From NCBI GenBank assembly GCA_037102815.1, contig BTPP01000002.1:4588001-4652000 (forward strand): a stretch of 64,000 nucleotides of DNA, written 5' to 3'. A model generated the notes under the pieces. The model was not told the DNA's origin and searched no databases. It saw only the letters and a list, made by a program, of their open reading frames with translations. Origin of the DNA: Neurospora intermedia (Eukaryota > Ascomycota > Sordariomycetes > Sordariales > Sordariaceae). Positions 33,183-45,252 of the stretch are shown here, piece after piece. The position numbers were made by a program, and so were the translations under genes. The stretch's first letter is position 1. Each line of letters opens with the position of its first letter.

Positions 33183-36100
33183 TCAGAATCCTCTCATGAA
33201 CTCCTCCAACGAGATCGGTTTCCGAACAGCATTATTGATCCCTTCGTGATAGGTGACCCACACCCTGATGTCCTTCTCATCACCAGCCACGTCGCTTCTC
33301 CCCTTCCTCTTGCTTTCCTTACCATCGCCCCCGCCAGCGGCAGCGGTAGCATTCCCGTTCGTCTCACCCACAGCGTCGACACCCTTCTTCCTTTGCACAA
33401 TCACCCGGCCAAAGAAGTCTCTTTTAACTTCCTTTTGATCGGCCACCATTGCCGTTATTTCCTTGTTAGCGTTAAAGTCCATGGCGTTGAAAGCAGCAGC
33501 CGCGTGAGGCTTGAAGGTAGAGTTAGTAGTCTGCCCGTTGTTCATGCGCGCTTGCCTGACGGCGTTCTCGCGTATTGCGATGGTCTTTTGGAGCTCTTGG
33601 TCTAGAACTTGGCGGACTGCATATCGCGTTGGCGCTTGGGAGGCTAACACGAGGGCGCCCGCTGTCTCAAAGGTTGCGAGCGTGTCGAGGTCTCTGTTTC
33701 GTTGAACACCAAGTCAGCATCAATTAGAAAGAAACAGAAAAAGCGATCGTGTACTCACGGTTCCATGCGATAAACCCATTGTGTCCGGTACTGTTGCCCA
33801 ACTGCTGGATCCGGCTCAATCTTGCCCTTTTGCAAAGCGATGCCAACCTCAGCTAGTATTTGAGCCGCTCTCCTGACCATAGCCTTCTCGCCTTCCCTTC
33901 TCACACTCGCTACCGCCCCGCTCTTGTCGCTGCCACCGACTACAACGGGCTTCACATCGGGAGATACCAGACGGACTAGATATGGCAGGAAATACGTGGA
34001 GATATCCTCGGGGCTACGGAACAGACGGTAAAGACTAGGAGGTAGTTGCCCTTGTAGTCCCTGCAACGCTGCTCTGTTCACCTTCTCGGCCTCGTGTGCC
34101 TCAAAGTTTGCTCTTGGACCGCTAAAGGGCAACGGAGGCGCTTCGGCTTCTTCCATCATGTCACCCCATTTCCTTTCGGTGTTTTGAGGCTGATGTCGTT
34201 TAGGGGAGGCGAACAAGTGATGACACGCTAACGGCGGCTGGGAGATGTATTGGCCTAACTCCCATTCCTGGCTGGAGTACAGCCTCGTTGAACATGTATC
34301 GTGGAAGTGCATCCACTCATACGCCGAGTCAGGCTTGGTGAGGAAGGAGTCGTCATTGAACTCGCGGTTGGGATACTCGCTGAAGATCTCGGTCATAATA
34401 CGGTCGACCTCGCCGCTCGTGTCAATCATCTCCCTTAACCGCGCCATCGCGTACTTCTTCCGCTGCTCTGAAAAGCCGAGCTGTGTTTGTGGTTGTTCGT
34501 GCTTTGCATACTTTGGTTGCTCAGCCTGTGACAGAAGTGGCGTGGGGAAGCCACCACCTTCCTGGAAAATACGGTTCACAATCTCTTTGACGCCACCGCG
34601 ACCTAGACCGCGGGCACCTCCACCACCGTGAGCGAGATCATGGACGATATTCTGGTCAATCCACTGCCTTGTAAGGACTGGCGTGCTGGTAATGGTTGCT
34701 CGTAACCTGCCGGCAACCCACTCTCCTACGACCATAATGCCGCGGAGATCACCCTCGGCATTGCCCTCGGCTCCTCGCTTGGCATCGATACCACTAGTCA
34801 TTCCCCATGCGGCCTCACAGAGCTTGCGCGCAGCATCCTTTTCGCATGGGATACCCTCCTTCTCAAAGACCGTCTTGAGACGAGTGACCACTGCCTCTAC
34901 GGAGGGCTTGCCTACATGAATGATTTCAGCAAGGCCTGATTGGCGTAGCGGCCGAAGCGATGGGTGATAAACATCGTTACAGATCAGGATAAGAGGTCTC
35001 ATCTGTTTGAAGTCATCGCCCTTCTTCTTTTTCCGACCAGCCGCAGAAGAGGCCCCGGCCCCAGAACTGTTCTTTTGGTCAAGGAGCACCAGGTCGATCA
35101 AGGCTTTGACGAAACCGCCCTCGCCAGACCCCCCCGAGCCGCTAACGACACCATCGACTTCATCAACTACCACGCATACCGGTCGAGCGATCTTCTGCTG
35201 TTTCCCCGTCTCGGGCTTCTTGTTTTCTACCGTCTTGACTGACTCGGTTCCGAGACTTGTCCGGATCCGCCCTTTGACCACATCCTTGCTTCGGTCATCA
35301 CTGGCATTGATTTCCAAAACCTCATAGCCGGCTTGTCGCGCGCATACATGGGCTAGTGTCGTTTTCCCCAAACCCGGCGGGCCCGTCAACATGAGGATTT
35401 TCCGGTGTGGCTTTTCCTCCTCTGGCTGCTGCTGCTGCCCTTGTGCGCCACGTCGCCGTGAAGGCTTACTTTTCACGGAATGTGGAAATACTATTGGATC
35501 CCATCGCTTTAGCCAGCGAAGCACCTGCCTGTTGGTCAAGTCATCGCCGACGAGGTCCATGAATGTTCGGGCACGGTATTTTTCTGTCCATAATAGGCCC
35601 TTTTTGTGCTTCTTGGTGTTTGTTGTTGTGTGTTCTTCGACCGATCGTACAGGTCTGTCTGGGTTTGTTGGAGGGGTGATGGGAGCTGTGGCGGCTGCTT
35701 TGTGCGCCTCGGCAATCTCCTTTGTTGCGTTGTCGATAAGTTCGTGGATGTCAATACCGTAATAGCTCTTTTTGGCTCGGCCTTCTTTCGTTCGCGATCT
35801 TGCTGCTACCATTGTCTCGTAGGAGACTGGTGTTGTCGGTTTGCGCTCCCGGAGAGGGATAGATTTGCCGGAACATGTCGAGATGCGGTAGGAAGGTGTG
35901 TTGAGGAAGTCGCTGAGCAGAGTCGTAGGGAGTGCCGAGGCTGTTGTTATTGTACCAAATAGGCGCTCGTAACGTTCGGTTTCTTCCTCGGGGTCTTCAT
36001 CGATCGCTAGCTGGCTGAGAAGCGGGGGCTCGGGTGTCTGGGTCTCTGTCTGGATATCGTGCTGTAGCATTCGTCGCTTACGAGATCGTTCCAGAGAGAC

Positions 36101-36256
36101 ATGTTCATCGTCGTCAGATTCGGAGTCATCGTCGGCAAGGAAGCCACCTAGAGCACGGGGTTTCGCGGACTTTGGGCCATCAGAGTCGCGAGGTCGTTTT
36201 GCGGTTGGGGGCGGAGGGCTGGAGGGGAATGCGATGGGTGACGAGGGCGGTAGCAT
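33183..36256 (-). CDS. ctf18: Ctf18, RFC-like clamp loader subunit
   Basis: Two exons, 33759-36256 and 33183-33693, with a 65-nt GTGAGT...ACAG intron, give 1002 residues. The AAA+ module starts with the RFC-box sequence LLWTEKYRARTFMDLVGDD (about 221-239). Walker A GPPGLGKT is at 292-299, INASDDRS at about 316-323, and Walker B VVVDEVDG at about 362-369. The long C-terminal region ends with ISLEEFMRGF and includes DFFGRVI, the short motif in Ctf18 tails that binds the Dcc1-Ctf8 partners. As the large subunit of the alternative RFC complex (Ctf18-Dcc1-Ctf8-Rfc2-5) it loads PCNA and supports sister-chromatid cohesion and replication-checkpoint signalling in the nucleus. The N-terminus is acidic and Ser/Pro-rich. 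The DFFGRVI element and the overall layout separate it from Rfc1 and Elg1. Confidence 0.93.
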
Positions 36257-39200
36257 CGTTAATTCAATTGATGTCTGATATCGATAGCCGAAAATTCATA
36301 TATCAAGGAATAGTTCGCCGAAATCAAACTCTCGTAAACAGCAAACAAAAAGGTGAAGCTCGCATTGCCCTATCGCTCGTTGGGTGATTATAGGGAAGCC
36401 CAGCTATCAGACGCGTCTTTGCCAGTGAATTTGCGAGCAAGCGCGTCTCAATTAAAGAACGCTGTTCATGGGTCTTGGCATCTACGGGTCTGTGCATATC
36501 TGATCAACCAGGTGCCCCTTTATCAACTAAAACAGGTTGGAGAGCTCTGGAGTGAGAGAATATGAATCCCTTAAGCTTGAAACATAAAAAGTATAATAGG
36601 AGAGTAGCTGCCAGAAGGTCTGAAGAAATCAAACAGGTTGACATGTAGAAACGTAGGTATCAAAGCGAGGAGTGTTCAAACAAGCAGTTAGTAAGGTACT
36701 TGTACCAGTACCTTCAAAGAGGTATACATCAACCCTGGTTTAATTGTTAGCGTGGTTCTTGCTCTACGTCCTTCTCTATGGGGGTTAACAGTACCGAGCT
36801 AACAATTAAACAAGGGGTGATGTGTACCACTTCACCTTTCGGTTCTTATCGGCGATAAGGAGACAACAGCATGTATCGAACCGCGATGATGCAAGAACCC
36901 CTTCACCCTTTCTTCAGCTGCGCTACGCATTTGAGTGGGCTTGTCAACTCGCTGAACTGCCATATGTTCTCTTTTTCACATTTGGTAGCCCTTCTTATTT
37001 TGAGATCAATGGGGCAACGTGTAGGGTCTCCCCTCTGCCTAGCAGGATGTCGGAACAACCAACAACGGACCACTCTTTCACGACACTCCTGTCCAGCGTT
37101 TAGCCAAAGCATTATGGAGAAACCCGATGAAATGATCGTCGAGGAGAGAGCTGACGTTACTGACTTGGTAGTTGATGCTATTCACATCACCCATCGATTT
37201 TTGCACCAGCTACGACTTGGACTTCGCGGCCAAGCTAGGCCCCAAACCTTGAATCTTAGCACCTGGTTATTCTGGGAGGGCCAAGAGCGTTGTGTAATAT
37301 GTGGTAAAGTAATGCGATCTATTCCTAGGAAGTTGAGAGATTCTAACACGGTATATCAGGATCAATTGGGAAGCTGAGCACTTTCGAATTACCCCCTGAT
37401 GTGCCTCTCGAGTAAGCTTCTCGTGCGATTCATCGAGGCGTCCGCTTGGAGCTGTCTAGAGAGGTGGTTCCTGGCAAAGTTGTCCTGGAGTTATGGTTTC
37501 CATCTCTTCTTGGGCCATGTCACCAAAAGAATGCTCATCATATCGTCAGTGGCTGGGCCCTTAACCATCTGATCCTGCCAACTCACCTGGTGCTTGACCG
37601 TCAAGTGGCAAGGCTGTCAAATCTTGACAAATGTTATCAGCAACCCTGCCGCGGTTTTAGCCCCGAGTTCGCCAGAGGCCCATACATTCCATCAAACTCC
37701 CAACAAGGTTGGATCGCGGCGCTGGAGCTTTTGCTCGCTCGGTTTGCTTTTCCAATCCCTCACCATATGCTTCCATATCTCGCCCCCCTAACCAAGCCTT
37801 GGGCCCTTCTCACGACAGGCTTTTTTGATTAAGGCGGAAAGTGAGGGAAAACTGAGGATAAGGAGCAGCTTCATCCCATATCATCAGGCCTCCGGGACAC
37901 GGTTGTCAGATTATCAATGACCAAGCGGTTGCGGAGATTCAGAAAGCCCCGAGCCTGGACGAACGGGGTTCAACATCAACCACATGACTGTTGCCTAGGG
38001 CCCCCTCTCGCAAGAGGGAGTCTCCTCGTTCTATGATATCCGTCTGAAGTTCATCGGCACCGCCCGGCATCGCCGCAAAACATCGCCCCGTTGGTGTCAT
38101 GTGGTTTCGTTTGCCGTACACTTCACTCGGTTCTAGGCGTCATTCTGTTAGAGTGACAGGTGGGATAGCCGGCTGGCTGGCTGTTGGAGGCATGTGAAAT
38201 ACTTTGAACCTCCAGTCATGCACCGCTTTTTGAGCGTATCCCTCCTTTGCTCCGGTTCTCGCCCTTGCACGAGGACGATTTTGGGCTACCTGCGTTCGTG
38301 CCTGAGTCAAGCATTTAAACCTTGCCCGATTATCGTTTCTTGGAAAAACACTGATCCAACGAAACGTTTGCAGCAGAAGTCATGCCTTCTAACTTTGCGC
38401 AGCCGAGATTTGACATTCGAACAACTCTTAACCTTTCGAAGATAAGGTGTACATGTGATCATTTCTACTGACCTGAGCAACAATCGCTTGATATCTCGAA
38501 ACAGCACTATCTGTGCAATCTGGACTCATACCGATCATTCGACCGCACTCGCTATCTCCAACAAGTCTAAGAAAAACGGGCTCAGCGTTGCTCGTCAGCT
38601 CTTATCAAGCCAAACCAAACCCAAGTACGCTTGGCTCGAGACCTGGTGCTCATACTGGCTTACATCAAACAAAGTAACTCGTCTACAAATACTGGCCCTA
38701 GCCCCCGGGTTACCAGCCAGTCGGGAATTATCAACCAATAATTCATTGAGACCTTGTGAGTAGAATATTTAAGGATTCCTTTGCCACGAATCGGTTCCTC
38801 AGATAACATCAGATTCATTTCGGTGGGATCATTGCACAGAGCAGAGCAGGGAACATTCAACCTCACCAAGCTTTCTTCACTCCCCACCCTCCGCTCTCGC
38901 ACCTAGCACCCCCACGTGCCGGCGTGACGTGACATCCGTCTTCGGCCTTTACTGAAAGGCACCAGGTGAAGAGTACAAGGCGTGAGCGAAAGGGGAAGGC
39001 CAAATCATACACAACCATAATAGAATCTGGTGGCTGTTCATCCGGATGAAAAAAAAGAGACTAACTTTAGAAGACTCACAGAAAAACACAGGCGGCGGTG
39101 CTAAATCAAGACGGCGCCACCCTCAACACAGGTGACCCAGCGTAGGCCATCAGGGACAACAGACGGTGTGCGGACAGGAGGACAGAGGACAGACGACACA

Positions 39201-41062
39201 AGCTCGTGCCATCGTCACAGTTGAACAGCACACACACGCATTCCACAGACAGACACGCCGCTTGAGCATTATCAAGGTTAGTCTGCCGACCTATCACCTA
39301 CTGCTACTACCGTCTATCTACCAACCCGTAAGGGCAATACGAACAGCCGGACACCAGCCACCCTCCTTCCAGTCCATTAAAATAGCGGAGGGAATCACTG
39401 GCCGGAAGCAAACAAATTAGGCACTCCCACTTCCCCCAGGGTAAGGAGTAGAAACCTAGGAACCCTACGTCCTACTCACCACACCAAACCTCTTGACTTC
39501 TACACACCTCACAAGCGCCGTACAGCCACATTACCCTCTTACAAACGAAACAAGGAACACAAGGAAGAAGCGCGTGTACGTGGTGCGGCTAACTCACCTC
39601 TAATATTCTTTCCTTTCCTTCTTCCCTCCTGATCTCATTACCCTTCTTTCAACAACCTCTTTTCATTCCCCTTAACGTGATCCTGGCCCCTATAACTTTT
39701 TAGATCATTACACACAGTCGCAGTCTCTCACTCACTACTACCCACTTCCCTTACACCAACCAAAATCCCACCCGTCCCGCGTGTAACGGCGGAGCACGCA
39801 AGAGAGAAAATACGGATATCCGTGAAGTGACCTTTGACCTACAGTACCAACCAGAGAAATACTAATCCGGTCAAAAACACAGTCATCATCTTCACCAACA
39901 AGCGAGTAGGGAAAACCGAGCCAACGGGGTAGGCTCACAACCAAGTAACGAACAAAAGGGTCAAAATATCCGCCACTTCACCCAGCCCTATCTTGTCCCA
40001 TTACCCCATCGTTCGTGCTCACTACCTAGTCACCTAGCCGTGCAAGTCGAACCGGACCGCTACACCCTTTTATCACCACCTACCTGTTGGACAAGAAGAA
40101 ATTTCCAAATCGAACACCGACCGCCGCCGAGTGAATAACCCATAGCCCAACGAGCGAAGCATACATACAAACGAGCGCGCCTTCAATCGCTGGTATTTTG
40201 TCCCCTTCGAGGCCCCCCCATCGTTTTTTTCCCAACGAAGGTTGTGGTTGGTGGTATCATTGCGGCCATCATTTCGCCCATCGACGCACGCACGCATCCC
40301 AAATCAACGAAAAGCAACGGGTTAAAAGGGGTTGACTCAGCCCCCTTCAAACACACATCACCGGGGGCTCGTCAATTGCGATATCTCCCGGTGGATGGGC
40401 CATAGCAGGCTGCAGACGTGAGCCACAAATCTATTTCTCCAGGGGGTATTTAATTGAGGAAAATTGTTCCCCTCTTTGACTGAATAAGGAACAATATCCT
40501 AATCAAGGCAGGATCAAGTTTGGAGATATCGGATCCCGACACGAACTGCCATCGCCATCACGGTTGTCGTCGGCCATACCCACACACAGTAGCAGAACAC
40601 GGGGATATCCAAGACACACACACATACACATACAACCAAGATTAGCATCCCATTCTTTAACAAGGCAGGACAACACGTAACAGTACTCCGTTTTGCACGA
40701 CCATATCCATTCTTACCTTCCAACAGCCGAGCTGTATACACTATACACGGTTCCCTCCACGGGATATTATCAAGAGGGCGTAACAGTCGCGGTTGCGCAC
40801 AAACATTGTTGGAGCTTGTGGCCGAACTTGTCGTCCTTGACAAATCAAGCCAAATCTCGTATGCTACTACTTCCTTCTTTCCTTTACCACTCCATAGTAC
40901 TCGAGCCTTTTTTTTGTTCGAGCCTTCAGTATCCACTGTACAAGGCCGGCCAGCATATTGCACGCTCTTGACCTCCGTGGAGAAACTAACAAGCAGTAAC
41001 AAAGTAGTCCTTAGGTAGCCCCCCGAACGCCCGTCGTGCATGTAGCGACCAGTAGGTGGTGG
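36257..41062. other. long intergenic region / leader upstream of bZIP-like gene
   Basis: Nearly 5 kb without a recognisable gene. It contains the 31-bp inverted repeat at 36721-36828 and a small hairpin CCCTCTCGCAAGAGGG near 38003-38018. The last 2 kb (39-41 kb) is pyrimidine- and CA-rich with many short ATG-started frames. It may hold a long 5' leader with introns for the bZIP-like gene. Confidence 0.45.
36721..36828. repeat. 31-bp inverted repeat forming a long hairpin
   Basis: 36721-36751 matches the reverse complement of 36798-36828 at 28 of 31 positions. The innermost 14 bases (GTTTAATTGTTAGC and its complement) are perfect. The spacer is 46 nt. It may be a tiny inverted-repeat element, or a transcribed hairpin. 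Confidence 0.85.
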
Positions 41063-42616
41063 ATGACGACAGCGAACCAAGGAACTCCCGATTATCGGGA
41101 CCAAGAAGACGGAGGCGAAGGTCAGCCACGGCAAGGTGGAAAGAGTGGACCACTCGGTCCACGACCAGGCTCGGGCGTCAACAAGCGAACGACCAAATCC
41201 TCTGCCAAGGGCGGACGAGCAAAGAAGTCCCTTTTGAGACGTTCCCTCGACCCCGACAACAACATGAATCCAAACATTCCGTTTGTCTCCACGCCGGCAG
41301 ACACTCCATCGCCCTTTCCTGAACCGACGCCCCTGCAGAGCGACGCTGATGCCAAGTATGAAGGAGAGCGTGCACGCAACAACCAGTCGGCAAAACGCTC
41401 CCGTATTCGCAAGGCCCTTTACGTTGTCGAACTGGACAATGCCGTTACGGGATACGAGTACAACTTCAAACTCTTTTACAAAATGTACAAGGAGGCCAAG
41501 CAGAAACTAATCGATCATGGTCTGGGAGGCGATCTTCCTCCTGACCCGCCCATCTGGGTCCGAAAGCCAATTCCTGTAGGTCAGGATGTCGACACACAAG
41601 AATACCGCAAGAAGCTCGAGACCGCGGTAGAGAGTGGCGAGCTCGTTCCGCTCGGACTCGACTTCGCTGAATCGGTGGCCCTACAGGTCGGCAAGACAAC
41701 GGGATCAGCGCAACAGACAGAGGAAGCCAAGGCGTTACAAGACGCAAAGGAGAAGTACGAAAAGACAGTCAAACAGGAGGACAAGTACGCCGAGGAGTTG
41801 CAGGATATGGAGAAGAAAATGCAGGAACTGCAACACAAGCTTTGGGAGGTCCAACATAACCGACAGTCACTGGGAAACGTGGTAGATCGGTATGAGGCAA
41901 GGGTATCTGGACAACCGGGCCCGTCTGCTCTCCAGGGCAATGGCACTGATCTACCCTACAGGCCGCCTGTGCCGGAGACTGCTCATCTTCCCCAGCGACT
42001 TCAGAAGATGGCCTCGCAAGGCCGGAAGGAACGTACGCTTGAGGAACTTGCAGCGTCATGGCCGGTGCGATCCTGTCTTGAGAATCCTCAAATGGTGATA
42101 GAGATGGACCAGAACCCGATTGAGGCCAAATTGGAGCAGCCTGAGGACGCCCGACTTGATGGTCTTCCTGTGCCAACATTCGACGGATATCACCATCAAA
42201 GTCAGCAAAAGCAGGCCAACCCCAATCATCCCACAAATCCTAGTTTCACTCAGTGGTGCCAGGCCCAGGGAGAACCTAGCTTTCTTGATTATTCCAATGC
42301 TTCTGGAAATCCGGATGCGGTTTCCGCTGACAACTTCAATGAGTATCCCTGGCCAAGCGAGGGTGTCGACTTCACTGGAGGAGAGTCACACTTTATGAGT
42401 AGTGACGATCATCTGCCAGGGACGGGCCACGATGCGGTACTCCCAAGCACATCTCAACCACTCTCGCCGAGTATCTGCTTTGCCGATCTTCACCTGAGTC
42501 CAGAAATGGGTAATATGTTTATGGAGACGGGCGAGCAAAGTTCCGGCGATCAGAACCAAGGAAACTATCACGGATCATATGGTCAGCAGACGGATCAGTT
42601 CAACCAGTTCTACTGA
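41063..42616 (+). CDS. bZIP-like transcription factor
   Basis: A single exon of 517 residues counted from the first in-frame ATG (41063). The frame is open a little further upstream but lacks an ATG there, so an upstream exon is possible. A basic region at about 102-117, RARNNQSAKRSRIRK, fits the bZIP DNA-contact pattern N-x7-R with Ser/Ala-Ala-x-x-Ser-Arg. The helix that follows (ALYVVELDNAVTGYEY) has the usual EL-x3-V spacing but few leucines, so the zipper is weak. A separate coiled coil rich in Lys/Glu lies at about 220-275. The rest is Gln/Pro/Asn/Ser-rich, as in activation regions. The N-terminus is basic and Gly-rich. The protein should be nuclear; target genes are unknown. I do not recognise a named orthologue. 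Confidence 0.7.
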   Translation: MTTANQGTPDYRDQEDGGEGQPRQGGKSGPLGPRPGSGVNKRTTKSSAKGGRAKKSLLRRSLDPDNNMNPNIPFVSTPADTPSPFPEPTPLQSDADAKYEGERARNNQSAKRSRIRKALYVVELDNAVTGYEYNFKLFYKMYKEAKQKLIDHGLGGDLPPDPPIWVRKPIPVGQDVDTQEYRKKLETAVESGELVPLGLDFAESVALQVGKTTGSAQQTEEAKALQDAKEKYEKTVKQEDKYAEELQDMEKKMQELQHKLWEVQHNRQSLGNVVDRYEARVSGQPGPSALQGNGTDLPYRPPVPETAHLPQRLQKMASQGRKERTLEELAASWPVRSCLENPQMVIEMDQNPIEAKLEQPEDARLDGLPVPTFDGYHHQSQQKQANPNHPTNPSFTQWCQAQGEPSFLDYSNASGNPDAVSADNFNEYPWPSEGVDFTGGESHFMSSDDHLPGTGHDAVLPSTSQPLSPSICFADLHLSPEMGNMFMETGEQSSGDQNQGNYHGSYGQQTDQFNQFY

Positions 42617-44563
42617 TTAGCCTGGGGAGGGTCGTTCGATCGGGAGGAATTTGGTTTCGGTTTTTCGCTCTCAATTCATTTACACACAACAGGATACCAC
42701 TTCACAGCGAGGCGTTTTTTTTTTTTTTTTCGGCAAGTAGATGGGAAAGAGAAGTTGATTTTGGCTGCGGGGGCTTTTGATTTCCGCGCCTAGATGGGAT
42801 ACAAGGAAGATGGCGGGCTTCGACGGGACAAGGAGGGTGGATGTATGGAAAAAAGACCATTGGACGTACCTCCATGATTAGGCGTGCACAAGTACCCGTG
42901 CCTCGCCCCCTGCGTGCGCCTTGGGTAAGGGACGAGCGGATAGGTCATTAACATGAACGGGTAATGAATTTTCCGTCATGGTACACAGTAACGTCGTACA
43001 GCATATCTGCAGTGTTAGATTGCAATATCGCTCCATCAATCCTCCTGGTCTGCTGGGAAGGAATGGGAAAATGATAAGACACGGTAGTCACACACATGGG
43101 TAGCCCTTCCATTCTGCTTTCACGTGTCGCACATGTTCAACGTCCTCCCTCTCTTGTGTGATATAGGAAGCCCTCACCAGTAGATTCTGAAGGTTGATTA
43201 ACTTGGCATCAGAAGAGGTGTCGACGTTGGAGAGACAATATAGCGGTTTTGTGGCTGATGCTTGTTGTGTTTGCTAGTCTAATGTGATCGTAACCTTGGG
43301 GTATGTATGTTGAGGTGGCAAGCTGCGCCAAGCTGGTGTTGGGCATCAAGAACCGGTGTTACCGCATAATTATTGTCAAGACTTCCATCTCCAATATGGG
43401 CAATCCTCAATAGACGATGGCAGTGGTCAGTTGAACGCCAGAGACGGAATAGTTGTGAGTGGTATGGATACAGTGGTTGTGAGAAGGAAAGGCAAAGTGC
43501 CGGAAAGTATTGATCAACGGATTATGACTGGAGGGCGTAGCTTGTCTGTTATATAGCAGTCTCTCGACACATGGCTGAAGATGTGCGCTGGAGGGAGCTG
43601 CTCTACACACGCCAACAGGTTAGGTAGTGACCTCCAGACGAGTCGGCCAAAGAGGGAAAGCAGAGATGAACTCCATAATAACTTAGTTCGTTTGCTGAGA
43701 TTATGAAGAGATGGCGGATCTGTCGGCAGGTGGGACAAGGCTATTGTGTCGTGTCCAGGAGGTGAAGTATCGCGAATCTGTTGTGCACTGGAGTGAGAAT
43801 TGAAGTTAGAGGGGGAAAACGAGGAGACACGCAGATCATGATGCAGGTACAGCCTCAAATTGCTTGAGTGTATCTGTGATTGGAAGGTACTTAGGAGGGA
43901 AGCTGTGGTCACTGGTGCCTTCTACGTCTAGGCTCCGGTTCTTGTTCGCTGGCGCATCATTGCAGACAGCAATTTGAATCACACCTGCCTTCAGAAAGTC
44001 GTTTGTCTTAAGTTACCTGCCCATTCCGGAAGGAACTCGAGTCCCGCCAGTCGCTTCGTGGCTTCTAGATTGCATCCGAGATGAAGCTTTGTTAACATCG
44101 ATGGAACATTTCTTTCATTTTAAACGGCTCTTGAAACCACGACGCTTCAGGAATTTTACGTCGTCATTTCCCAATTTCCAGGATGGATTGTGTCTGTCGT
44201 GATATCAAAGTAGGTAGCCATCACTCATGTATTATTCCCTAGACAAGTGTCACCCTTTGTGTGAGAGTGACACTATAAGATCGTCCAACATCGCACGCCC
44301 GCTTCCGTTGACTATGGTTTCTCCCAAAACAAAAATAGAAACTGGCAATAGACAGAGTGAACGTTCTTGGTGATTCCTCTTTCACCAAACTCCAATAGAA
44401 CCGCTTTCTCCCAAGGCACCCCGATTAACGCCCCAGTTGCCACAGCGAGCAAATAGCCATCAAGCCATTCCCTGTGAGAACAACGTAGTACCCGGTGACA
44501 ACTCCAAGTCCCACAAGCTAGTATTCTATACAAGTGTTCTAAGTCGTCCGTTTCGTCTGTCTA
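42617..44563. other. intergenic, convergent 3' regions
   Basis: Between the bZIP-like and MARVEL-type genes. A T run at 42717-42730 lies about 100 nt after the bZIP stop. No gene is supported. Confidence 0.5.
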
Positions 44564-45252
44564 TTATGTCGCATAGGGCTGCTGCGAATATGCCGGTTGC
44601 GAAGGAAGCTCATTGGCAGTGGTGGGCGTAACGGAGGCGGTTGGCTGTACTTGTCCAAGTTCGGCCTGGCTGAGCTTTGGCGCCGTGGCTTCGCGAACAC
44701 AAGCGAGGATGAAAAAGACAAGATCGATGATTGACAGGACCCTGTGGCAATACCGTTAGCCCTACCAAAAAGGGAAAGCTTTTTGGACATGGGAAAAGCT
44801 TACCAGGCAACGGCACCTAGACCAGCGCACACAGCCATGGCTGAGCCATAGTCATGATAATAGTAGTAACCAAGCGCGACAGCTGCCTCGCTAGCCGCAT
44901 ACGCCCAGCCCGCAAGCCAGAAGATCACTGCGAGACTGTAAAGAATAAGACCGACGATGCGATAGAAGAGATGTGGCGCCCCAAACTGGAACCCGAGGGA
45001 GCCGCCGTAAACAAGAAGACTCCAAATAGTCTGAAGGAACCCGCATTAGCTCTTGCGCTGACTCCTGATACCAAAAGAGTCACATACCACAAAGATCATC
45101 ATCGCACTAGCTCCTCCGGCAATAATCGAGACAGCCCACGCCGCAACCCCCAGAAGAACAAGTGACAGCACGAGGATGGCGATCCGGATGTAAAGGATCC
45201 ATGATGGTAATGGAGGGACTCCAACAGCGATGAGTCCACGAGCCGACGCCAT
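44564..45252 (-). CDS. MARVEL-type four-helix membrane protein
   Basis: Three exons, 45088-45252, 44804-45030 and 44564-44741, give 189 residues. The introns are 57 nt (GTATGT...TCAG) and 62 nt (GTAAGC...ACAG). Four hydrophobic segments are visible: ILYIRIAILVLSLVLLGVAAW, the end of exon 1 into exon 2 (AMMIFVTIWSLLVYGG), LFYRIVGLILYSLAVIFWLAGW, and VLSIIDLVFFILAC. The layout, with short loops, a second extracellular segment containing YYYYHDYG, and a cytosolic Gln/Pro/Thr-rich tail, fits fungal MARVEL proteins. That family includes Nce102-like proteins of plasma-membrane eisosome domains. The exact subfamily is uncertain. Confidence 0.8.
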
